6,585 nucleotides of DNA. It comes from UBA7236 sp964638865 (GTDB taxonomy: Bacteria > Bacteroidota > Bacteroidia > Chitinophagales > BACL12). Location: assembly GCA_964638865.1 (NCBI GenBank), contig CAZXBG010000182.1, positions 1-6,585 on the forward strand. The letters are read 5' to 3'. Shown piece after piece: positions 1-5,849 of the stretch (positions within the stretch are counted from its first letter, which is position 1; the number at the start of each line of letters is the position of its first letter). The position numbers and the translations under genes were made by a program. A model generated the notes under the pieces. That model had not been told where the DNA came from, did not search any database, and saw nothing but the letters and a program-made list of their open reading frames with translations.

Positions 1-1
1 G

Positions 2-259
2 GAAAACACCTCCTCTCCCACCTTTGCCATTGTAAATGAATATAATGCAAGTAATAAAATATACCATTTTGATCTATACAGAATAAAATCCATAGAAGAA
101 TTACTGGCAATAGGGATTGAAGAATACCTGGACAGCGAAAATTATATATTTGTGGAATGGCCCGAATTGCTAGAACCGTTGATGGATAAAGACCGGTGGG
201 TGCGCATCCATATTACAAGTGAAGCAAATCAAAAAAGAATCATTACCTTAGGATCATGA
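2..259 (+). CDS. tsaE: TsaE, tRNA t6A37 biosynthesis ATPase (3' part only)
   Basis: The last 85 codons of an open frame that enters from the left edge and ends at TGA 257-259. TsaE is the small P-loop ATPase that works with TsaB and TsaD in the cytoplasm to put the threonylcarbamoyl group on A37 of ANN-decoding tRNAs. Visible family signatures, in order, are SSPTFAIVNEY near the left edge, YHFDLYR, EELLAIGIEEYL and the FVEWPE strand that follows the ATPase core. The family is about 140 residues long, so roughly the first 50 residues, including the Walker A loop, lie outside the window. Its stop overlaps the start of ald by four bases (ATGA, 256-259), so the two are probably co-transcribed and translationally coupled. 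The identification rests on several colinear motifs and is firm despite the truncation. Confidence 0.9.
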   Translation, partial: ENTSSPTFAIVNEYNASNKIYHFDLYRIKSIEELLAIGIEEYLDSENYIFVEWPELLEPLMDKDRWVRIHITSEANQKRIITLGS

Positions 260-1485
260 GTGAACAAACACATAAATCGTTATTGAGCGAGTTGGCTGCT
301 GCTGCAGGCCTGCAAACACTGGAAAAATATGCAGATATCGAGGTAAAAAAGCAGCGTTTATTTATCGGAATTCCCAAGGAAAATGCATTTCAGGAAAACC
401 GTGTTCCACTTACGCCTGATAGTGTGGAAACATTAATTGCCCAGGGTCATAAAATAATTATTGAAAGTAAAGCCGGTGAAGGTGCACGTTTTAGCGATAA
501 GGATTATAGCGATGCCGGTGCGCAGATTGTCTACGACAGAAAACAAGTGTATGATGCCGACATCATTTTAAAAGTAGCTCCTCCTGCTATGGATGAAATG
601 GAATTAATTAAACACAACCAAACTTTAATTACTCCGCTGCACCTCCCTACATTAAAAAGAGAAGTGATTAATGAGTTGATGAAAAAACAAGTCACCGCCC
701 TCGCTTTTGAATATATAAAAGATGAAAGTAATACTTACGCATTTGTTCGTTGTATGAGCGAAATTGCAGGAAGCAGTTCTATATTAATTGCAAGCGAATT
801 ACTTGCAGATGCAAAAAATGGCAGAGGTTATTTATTGGGTGGGTTATCAGGAATTCCACCAACTCAGGTTTTAATTCTCGGTGCAGGAGTAGTTGGCGAA
901 TTTGCTACACGTGCAGCATTGGGATTAGGTGCCGCAGTAAAAATTTACGACAATAATGTTTACAAATTATCGCGTTTACAAAATAACATTGGCGAAAGAT
1001 TTTACACTTCCGTAATTAATAACAGAAGATTATTAAATGATATAAGACATGCAGATGTTGTAGTTGGAGCCATACATTCCGAAGGAGGAAGAACACCGGT
1101 TATTGTAACTGAAAGTATGGTAATAGAAATGAAACCCGGATCTGTAATAATAGATGTAAGTATTGATCAGGGTGGATGTATAGAAACCAGTGAAGTAACA
1201 ACCCATAATAATCCGACATTTATTAAACACGACGTAATTCACTACTGTGTTCCCAATATTGCTTCCCGTGTTCCGCGCACTGCAAGTTATGCAATCAGCA
1301 ATATTGCTTCCAGTACTTTAATGCAATTCAACGAGTATGGAGGATTAGATAATCTCATCAGAATATTAGAAGGTGTGCGTCATGGAGTATATGTTTATAA
1401 AGGATATCTCACCAATCAATATATTGCCCAGAAAATGGAATTAAAGTATACGGATATTAATTTGTTGATGACGAGCGTGATGTGA
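256..1485 (+). CDS. ald: Alanine dehydrogenase (Bacteroidota type, extended N-terminus)
   Basis: A 409-residue member of the alanine dehydrogenase / transhydrogenase alpha family, predicted to interconvert L-alanine and pyruvate plus ammonia with NAD(H) in the cytoplasm. The catalytic domain begins at about residue 35 with FIGIPKE and QENRVPLTPDSV. By family comparison R49, K106 (LKV), H129 (TPLHL) and D304 (IDQGG) match the substrate-binding and catalytic Arg, Lys, His and Asp. The nucleotide-binding fold is at about 204-233, with GAGVVG (209-214) and an acidic residue, D232, at the end of strand two, which favours NAD over NADP. MSEIAG, SIDQGG and HYCVPNIASRVPRTASYA are further family motifs. 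Classical Ald is about 370 residues; the extra length is mostly a 35-residue N-terminal leader, which I recall in Bacteroidota homologues. The ATG at 256 is the only ATG before the conserved domain and overlaps the tsaE stop. It is intact. An NADP-linked or transhydrogenase-like role is less likely, because the whole single-chain Ald architecture is present. Confidence 0.93.
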   Translation: MSEQTHKSLLSELAAAAGLQTLEKYADIEVKKQRLFIGIPKENAFQENRVPLTPDSVETLIAQGHKIIIESKAGEGARFSDKDYSDAGAQIVYDRKQVYDADIILKVAPPAMDEMELIKHNQTLITPLHLPTLKREVINELMKKQVTALAFEYIKDESNTYAFVRCMSEIAGSSSILIASELLADAKNGRGYLLGGLSGIPPTQVLILGAGVVGEFATRAALGLGAAVKIYDNNVYKLSRLQNNIGERFYTSVINNRRLLNDIRHADVVVGAIHSEGGRTPVIVTESMVIEMKPGSVIIDVSIDQGGCIETSEVTTHNNPTFIKHDVIHYCVPNIASRVPRTASYAISNIASSTLMQFNEYGGLDNLIRILEGVRHGVYVYKGYLTNQYIAQKMELKYTDINLLMTSVM

Positions 1486-1490
1486 GAGGG

Positions 1491-1533
1491 GTATCAGGTA
1501 TCAGGTATCGGTATTGACAGGTATCGGGAATTG
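1491..1533 (+). repeat. Left heptad repeat array (GTATCRG)
   Basis: Three tandem heptamers, GTATCAG at 1491 and 1498 and GTATCGG at 1505, are followed by a nine-base spacer and a fourth GTATCGG at 1521. The segment 1492-1516 is an inverted partner of 2113-2137 with two mismatches. In another register, 1518-1533 pairs with 2113-2127 with one inserted A. The units are direct repeats of each other, so the array alone does not form a hairpin and is not an obvious terminator for ald. Confidence 0.85.
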
Positions 1534-1690
1534 ATTTGATTAAACTTGGGCAAGTTATACCTTATTTGAAAATTAAGGAGGGGAAGCGGGTAATTGTAGA
1601 ATTTTATCGATATAAAAAATTTTGATGATTAATATCAGCCTTTTTTAAAATTCATAATTGTATTTTTTAAAAATCTTAAAAACAAAAATA

Positions 1691-2053
1691 TTGCATAATT
1701 ATAAAGAATTGGAAATTTGGAAGGAAGGGTTGGAATTGGCAAAATTGGTTTATGAAATAACGCAAGATTTTCCTAAAGAGGAAATTTATGGATTAACTTC
1801 ACAGCTACGAAGATGTGTTATTTATATTTCTTCTAACATTGCCGAGGGAAGTGGGAGAGATTCAACAAAAGATTTTAATCATTTTATAGCAATAACCACA
1901 GGTTCATCATTTGAGTTGGAAACACAGCTAATTTTATGAAATAAACTGGGATATTTAAATGATGAAAAACTATTCTTGGTATTGAATAAATTATCTATTC
2001 TACAAAAAAAAAATATAGATTTAAACAAAGTCTTTCCTCGACGAAATAACTAA
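1691..2053 (+). pseudogene. Four-helix-bundle protein (S23/IVP family), broken by in-frame TGA
   Basis: A cytoplasmic four-helix-bundle protein of the family first described from open frames inside 23S rRNA intervening sequences; its biochemical role is not established. The reading frame from HNYKELEIWKEG through EIYGLTSQLRR and SSNIAEGSGR to SSFELETQL matches the family well. An in-frame TGA at 1937-1939 then stops it after 82 residues. Past the TGA the same frame continues with family-like sequence (NKLGYLNDEKL) for 37 codons to TAA at 2051-2053. The restored length of about 120 residues is normal for the family, so a single base change (for example TCA to TGA) in the loop before the last helix explains the break. 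The conserved start position just before HNY holds TTG, not ATG; an upstream TTG at 1658 only adds an unconserved lysine-rich leader. The open part would encode helices 1-3 without the fourth. It lies inside inverted heptad repeats. Confidence 0.75.
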
Positions 2054-2112
2054 ATTTCTTGTTACCCATCTTTTGCCACAATAAGAATTTAACGTCCCAA
2101 ATTTTCGAAAAA

Positions 2113-2137
2113 CAATCCCGATACCTGATACCCGATA
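2113..2137 (-). repeat. Right heptad repeat array, inverted partner of the left array
   Basis: On the plus strand this reads as three contiguous heptamers, CCCGATA (2117), CCTGATA (2124) and CCCGATA (2131), which are the reverse complement of the GTATCRG/TATCRGG units at 1491-1527. The 25-base stretch matches the reverse complement of 1492-1516 at 23 positions. It ends 10 bases beyond the stop codon of the minus-strand peroxiredoxin-like gene. Confidence 0.85.
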
Positions 2138-2147
2138 ACCATCCTCT

Positions 2148-2759
2148 TCATTTCCACTTAATGGTGCATCCGATCGCCTTTGTAAAATTAACTGCAGGCT
2201 TTTCTCCTTTTTTAAGTGAAGCAATTGCATCTTCTACAAATTTGTTTTCTGCTTTGGAGGCATCGTCGGTATTATCATCTATTGCACCGATGTAAGCAAC
2301 TTTAAATTGACCATCTACCTTTTGTAGTAAAAATGTATGTGGAGTTCTTGTTGCACCGAAATCTTTTGCTACTTGTTGCGTTACATCAAATAAATAGGGA
2401 AAGGAATAATTCATATCCTTAGCACGTTTTTTCATGTTTTCCGGTGAATCATCTGGTTCCGCAATCGGATCGTTTGGATTAATGGCAATTACAGGATAAT
2501 TTAATGCGGCATATTTTGCATCCAATTCCATAATTCTTGTTTCATAAGCTTTTGCATAAGGACAATGGTTGCAGGTAAATACAACAATTACTCCTTCCTC
2601 ATGCTTATAATCAGTTAAAGAGACGTTTTTACCGTCGACATTCATCAACGAAAAATTATTTACCACATCGCCAACCGCATATCCAACAGGAGCCGGTTTT
2701 GGCGCAGGATCATTGTTTAAAAGACCTAAGGTCATTATTAGTGAAAATATTACATTCAT
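2148..2759 (-). CDS. Thioredoxin-fold, peroxiredoxin-like (PRX_like1 type) protein
   Basis: A 203-residue AhpC/TSA-redoxin-fold protein. From about residue 25 it shows the usual order: VGDVVNNFSLMNVDGK, strand IVVFTCNHCPYAKAYE with a C63-N-H-C66 pair, AINPND at 93-97, FPYLFD at 120-125 and the cis-proline loop TRTPHTF around P140. It ends in IGCTIKWK, which carries a third cysteine, C198; this tail is a hallmark I associate with the PRX_like1 group. The CxxC and cis-Pro support a thiol-disulfide role, but the true substrate of this group is not established and peroxidase activity is not proven. The first 14 residues are hydrophobic but lack the basic N-region of a clear signal peptide, so export is uncertain. 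The ATG at 2759 is used; a TAnnTTTG-like match at 2765-2772 lies too close to interpret. It is probably the last gene of a minus-strand run with the TlpA-like gene 36 bases upstream. Confidence 0.85.
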   Translation of the reverse strand: MNVIFSLIMTLGLLNNDPAPKPAPVGYAVGDVVNNFSLMNVDGKNVSLTDYKHEEGVIVVFTCNHCPYAKAYETRIMELDAKYAALNYPVIAINPNDPIAEPDDSPENMKKRAKDMNYSFPYLFDVTQQVAKDFGATRTPHTFLLQKVDGQFKVAYIGAIDDNTDDASKAENKFVEDAIASLKKGEKPAVNFTKAIGCTIKWK

Positions 2760-2795
2760 AATTTCAAATTTATTTGTTTGATATTTTAATTAATG

Positions 2796-3275
2796 TTAAA
2801 AAGAATTAATTTTTGTCATAAGTTCCTCATAGGTAAATGGATGTTCATCAAATACACTAATATTTTTCGCATTGTTGAAAATATATGTTGCAGGAATACT
2901 ACCTTGCCACAAAGGATTAATTTTATCTATCCAGTCAATTGGTTTTTTATCGGGCATCACCCAAATTTCACTAGTTAACTTATTGCGTTCCAAAAAGGGC
3001 TCCAGACTTCTTTTACGGCTTGTCTCCGAATCAAGGGAAACGAGAATTACTTTGATATTTCTTTCCGCACTTAAAGCATTTACTTTTTCGAAGCCCGGTA
3101 ATTCTTCTACACACGGTTTGCACCAGGTTGCCCAGAAGTTAATGATATACAAAGTATCGTTAGTATTATTAAGAAAGGAATCTACTTCACTAAATGATTT
3201 AACGCTGTAATTCTGTGCCTTGAGCTGAAGGGTCAGAAAAATAATGATACATCCACCAAATAGTTTCACTTTCAT
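2796..3275 (-). CDS. TlpA/ResA-like exported thioredoxin-fold protein
   Basis: A 159-residue thiol-disulfide oxidoreductase of the TlpA/ResA type, expected outside the cytoplasmic membrane. Counting from the chosen ATG, residues 1-21 form a signal peptide or anchor (MKVKLF, hydrophobic GCIIIFLTL, then LKAQ as a likely cleavage site). The thioredoxin fold follows with strand TLYIINFWATW and a W-C-K-P-C active site with cysteines at 52 and 55, then VILVSLD and the cis-Pro loop SIPATYIF around P128. WCKPC is typical of reductive periplasmic thioredoxins used in cytochrome c maturation or cell-envelope thiol repair; the specific client is not visible here. An upstream TTG at 3302 would add nine residues before the signal peptide, so the ATG at 3273-3275 is preferred. 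It sits 41 bases after the DUF192 gene and 36 bases before the peroxiredoxin-like gene, all on the minus strand. Confidence 0.87.
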   Translation of the reverse strand: MKVKLFGGCIIIFLTLQLKAQNYSVKSFSEVDSFLNNTNDTLYIINFWATWCKPCVEELPGFEKVNALSAERNIKVILVSLDSETSRKRSLEPFLERNKLTSEIWVMPDKKPIDWIDKINPLWQGSIPATYIFNNAKNISVFDEHPFTYEELMTKINSF

Positions 3276-3316
3276 TTTTAAAGATAGACCCTCAACAAGC
3301 AAAAAGCGTTCCCTGT

Positions 3317-3823
3317 TTATTGGTTGCGCGTATAGGAAATTTTAGTACCCGCCGCAATACCGTATTGATCACAAAATCCGCCGTTTACCTCCACTACATA
3401 AATAGCAGGGCCTGTGGATGGTAACGATTTTTCAGAATAGGGTTCTGTATTTGCAGCGATGGAAACAATCTCTTTGTTTGAATTCACATAAATAATATCG
3501 AGCGGAATTATCGTATTCTTCATCCAAAATGCCTGTGGTTCTTCCATATCAAAAATAAAGAGCATTGCCTGGCTGTTATTCATAAAAGACCTGTTCATCA
3601 ACCCCATCTGGCGCTCTGCATCATTATCTGCAATTTCAATGTTGACTTTAACAATAGAAGTTCCATCAGGTTTTAAAAAAAGAAGTTCTCCTTCCTTTTC
3701 AAATTTGGACTGGGTATTATATTTTATTGGAACCTCCGGCTCTTTGTTGTTATTACACGAAATCAAAACAAATGCCGGCATTAAAACCAGACTTACGATA
3801 AACAGTTTCTTAACAAGTTTCAT
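3317..3823 (-). CDS. DUF192 family lipoprotein
   Basis: A 168-residue lipoprotein of the DUF192 family (PF02643), whose molecular function is unknown. Residues 1-22 are a type II signal peptide (MKLVKKLF, hydrophobic core, lipobox VLIS) with the lipid-bearing cysteine at C23, followed by an Asn/Lys/Glu-rich linker. The DUF192 domain runs from about 57 to 165 and shows all its signatures: ERQMGLMNRSF (70-80), AMLFIF, AFWMKNTIIPLDIIYVN (98-114) and VEVNGGFCDQYGI (144-156). It starts at ATG 3821-3823 with no SD sequence. A TATCTTTA at 3833-3840 on the minus strand resembles the Bacteroidota -7 element but has one mismatch and no convincing -33 partner. As the first gene of the minus-strand run, it is followed by two thioredoxin-fold genes, which hints at, but does not prove, a role in envelope thiol or folding stress. 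Confidence 0.88.
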   Translation of the reverse strand: MKLVKKLFIVSLVLMPAFVLISCNNNKEPEVPIKYNTQSKFEKEGELLFLKPDGTSIVKVNIEIADNDAERQMGLMNRSFMNNSQAMLFIFDMEEPQAFWMKNTIIPLDIIYVNSNKEIVSIAANTEPYSEKSLPSTGPAIYVVEVNGGFCDQYGIAAGTKISYTRNQ

Positions 3824-3923
3824 AATCAGGTATAAAGATATTTATAATTTTCGGATGGGGCTGCACCTTTTAATCGTTCAAAAGCATCTGTTCATCGAAA
3901 AAACGGGTAATTTCGTGTATGCA

Positions 3924-3957
3924 TTGTTCTTTAACCTGCTTATTCGGAATACTTTTG
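3924..3957 (+). promoter_or_regulatory. Bacteroidota-type promoter for the LiaF-like operon
   Basis: A perfect TAnnTTTG -7 element (TACTTTTG, 3950-3957) is preceded 23 bases upstream by TTG (3924-3926), within the -33/-7 spacing described for the Bacteroidota primary sigma factor. Transcription would begin around 3962-3964, about ten bases before the ATG at 3974, giving a very short leader. Motif match only; the spacing is at the long end. Confidence 0.4.
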
Positions 3958-3973
3958 TATAAAATAAGTGAAA

Positions 3974-4744
3974 ATGAATATTATAAACGATCCCAACTCA
4001 CCTCAGCCACCTCCGGAGAGAGAAACTCCAAAACGGTTTTATTTGACAGGATTTGCTTTAGTTGCAGCAGGAATCATCTATTTCCTCGACCACAACTCCA
4101 ATATTCGGTTAAATTTTGATTTTTTCAGTTGGGAACTGATACTTATTCTGTCGGGCATATTTGTAGGCGAAAGAAGCAATTTTAGGGGTTATAGTTGGAT
4201 GATCCTCATTGGAATTGGTTTGTATTTCAAACTCGACGATTTTTTTCCACATTTAAATTTGCATTTATATTATGGTCCATTGGCCTTTATTTTACTTGGT
4301 GCCTATTTTATTTTTGTACCGAAAACAAATTCCAGAAGAGGTCGAAATGCAAGAAATACTAGAGATTCCATTGAAAAAGGTTTTGCCTCCGATAATGCAC
4401 TTGCTGATGATTATATTGATGTTATTTCCATTTTTGGCGGTGTGAATAAAAATGTAATTTCAAAACAATTTAAAGGTGGTGATGCTACAAGCATTTTTGG
4501 TGGAACAGAGTTAAATTTAATGCAATCTGATTTTGAAGGAAGCGTAAAATTAGAACTCACGCAGATATTTGGTGGATGCACATTGATAATTCCTCCTCAC
4601 TGGGACCTTAAAACAGAGTTTGTAAATATATTTGGAGGCGTAGAAGATAATAGACCGACCCATAACGTATCAGTTGACACAAACAAAGTACTTTTATTAA
4701 AAGGCACTTCCGTATTTGGTGGGATAGAGATTAAAAGTTATTAA
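3974..4744 (+). CDS. LiaF-like membrane protein with five FGG repeats
   Basis: A 256-residue integral membrane protein. After a proline-rich cytoplasmic leader (NSPQPPPERETPKR) come about four hydrophobic segments near 22-38, 52-65, 73-87 and 99-115, as in the LiaF-type transmembrane domain. A basic linker (KTNSRRGRNARNTR) and then a C-terminal domain from about 145 follow, with five IFGG/VFGG turns (FGG at 154, 175, 199, 220 and 248). These space out short strands and suggest a beta-solenoid like the LiaF C-terminal domain (DUF2154, 'cell wall-active antibiotics response'). In Firmicutes LiaF restrains the LiaS kinase; here a kinase and regulator follow directly, so a sensor or modulator role is inferred. 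A GTG at 3968 is also open, but the ATG at 3974 fits the promoter and starts cleanly. The gap to the kinase is 64 bases, with no obvious terminator. Confidence 0.8.
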   Translation: MNIINDPNSPQPPPERETPKRFYLTGFALVAAGIIYFLDHNSNIRLNFDFFSWELILILSGIFVGERSNFRGYSWMILIGIGLYFKLDDFFPHLNLHLYYGPLAFILLGAYFIFVPKTNSRRGRNARNTRDSIEKGFASDNALADDYIDVISIFGGVNKNVISKQFKGGDATSIFGGTELNLMQSDFEGSVKLELTQIFGGCTLIIPPHWDLKTEFVNIFGGVEDNRPTHNVSVDTNKVLLLKGTSVFGGIEIKSY

Positions 4745-4808
4745 TAAAAAGTAATAGTTATTCAAAATTAAATTCCAGTGCAAAATTATTGTGTGTTAAT
4801 AAATTGAT

Positions 4809-5849
4809 ATGGCAAGTAATTTACTTTCTTCCGGAAAATTTTTATTGCCATTTTTATTGAGTTGGATGGTGTGGATAGGTTTCCATGCAATATTTATTTA
4901 TTGGATGGAATTTAACTGGACTATCTCTATTGCGGATAGTTTAATATTTAATGTAACTCTTGCACTAATCTGTTTTTTTCAGTTGTACATCATGCAATTT
5001 TATTTGCCCAAAAAAGAAAAAGCACCATATATTATTTTAACAGGAGGTTTGATGGCAGTTATTGTAACTTTTACCAGTAGTTTCTTCTTACGCACCTTAT
5101 ACAGCAATAATGAGGTTTATATCAATTTTATCAATCGCTCGAATCCTGTGCGTATTGGAATTGCATTCTTATTATCAGCCTGCACTAGTATGGTAAATAT
5201 TTTAATAAGCACTTTAGAATCACAAAAGGAAAATGTATTACGCAAACACGAAGCTGAGAAGCTGACAAAGGAGGCTGAGTTATTCGATCTGCGCAGTCAG
5301 TTGCAGCCGCATTTTTTATTTAACAGTCTTAATTCTATTAGTGCACTTGCAGGCTCCAAACCGGAGGAAGCAAGAAAAATGGTGCAACAATTATCGGATT
5401 TTTTGAGGGGGACTATAAGAAAAGACAATGCTCAATTTATTCCGCTCCATGAAGAATTAAATCATTTGAATTTATATTTTGAAATTGAAAAGGTTAGATT
5501 CGGACATCGCCTTAAAACAGATATTCAATTTGATGATTCTTGTGCAGCACTGAAAATACCATCATTATTATTACAACCTGTTTTGGAAAATGCCATTAAA
5601 TTTGGATTGTATGATACGCTCGAAGATGTTACTATTACAATAAGAGCGGTCAAATTAAACAACGACCTCATAATTACTATAAAAAATCCATTTGATGCTA
5701 CGAGTAATCAACCCAAAAAAGGAACGGGATTCGGATTGAATGCAGTACAGCGAAGATTATATCTTTTGTTTTCCCGAAACGACCTTCTGAATACCGCTTC
5801 AGAAAATAATATATTTACAACCACAATAAAAATTCCACAACCCACATGA
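4809..5849 (+). CDS. LytS-type sensor histidine kinase with four TM segments
   Basis: A 346-residue membrane histidine kinase of the His_kinase (PF06580)/LytS-YehU class. Four hydrophobic segments near 11-32, 42-63, 75-95 and 113-134, with only short loops, indicate that it has no large external sensor domain. A coiled-coil stretch (about 135-160) leads to the phospho-acceptor motif LQPHFLFNSLNSI with H168. The ATPase domain follows with the N box LLQPVLENAIKFGL (N261) and the G box GTGFGLNAVQRRLYLLF (305-321). The usual DxGxG box is replaced by IKNPFD; I recall the same in related Bacteroidota kinases, so it is probably not a defect. The kinase is expected to phosphorylate D54 of the regulator encoded next, whose start overlaps its stop by ATGA. 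With no sensor domain of its own, it may take its signal through the membrane or from the LiaF-like protein upstream. Confidence 0.92.
   Translation: MASNLLSSGKFLLPFLLSWMVWIGFHAIFIYWMEFNWTISIADSLIFNVTLALICFFQLYIMQFYLPKKEKAPYIILTGGLMAVIVTFTSSFFLRTLYSNNEVYINFINRSNPVRIGIAFLLSACTSMVNILISTLESQKENVLRKHEAEKLTKEAELFDLRSQLQPHFLFNSLNSISALAGSKPEEARKMVQQLSDFLRGTIRKDNAQFIPLHEELNHLNLYFEIEKVRFGHRLKTDIQFDDSCAALKIPSLLLQPVLENAIKFGLYDTLEDVTITIRAVKLNNDLIITIKNPFDATSNQPKKGTGFGLNAVQRRLYLLFSRNDLLNTASENNIFTTTIKIPQPT

Larger units (their letters stand above)
1491..2137. mobile_element. Putative S23/IVP-type repeat-bounded element (degenerate)
   Basis: A 647-base block that almost exactly fills the gap between the stop codons of the converging ald and peroxiredoxin-like genes: it starts 6 bases after one stop and ends 10 bases before the other. 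Its ends carry GTATCRG heptad arrays in inverted orientation, with 23 of 25 bases matching between 1492-1516 and the reverse complement of 2113-2137. Weaker, colinear inverted similarity continues inward, for example 1542-1568 against the reverse complement of 2076-2104 (shared AAA-TTGGG, GTTA and CTTATT blocks at matching spacing). Inside is one gene, a disrupted four-helix-bundle protein of the family first known from 23S rRNA intervening sequences. There is no transposase, so any mobility would need a partner in trans or an RNA-level mechanism. The repeat structure is seen directly; calling it a mobile element is inference. Confidence 0.45.

Noticed and set aside
1491..1527. Short tandem repeats as a CRISPR array
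   Set aside because: Units are seven bases, contiguous and without spacers; no cas genes are present.
1575..1583. Strong Shine-Dalgarno-like AAGGAGGGG
   Set aside because: No usable start codon with an open frame follows at a suitable distance, and it lies in the weakly conserved inner arm of the repeat-bounded block.
2113..2137. Right repeat as a terminator for the minus-strand genes
   Set aside because: The heptads are direct repeats that cannot form a local hairpin, and no T-tract follows on the minus strand.
2765..2772. TAnnTTTG match upstream of the peroxiredoxin-like gene
   Set aside because: It sits only five bases from the ATG with no TTG partner at proper spacing, in a very AT-rich gap where chance matches are likely.
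3276..3302. TTG start at 3302 for the TlpA-like gene
   Set aside because: It would place nine unconserved residues before a well-formed signal peptide beginning at ATG 3275.
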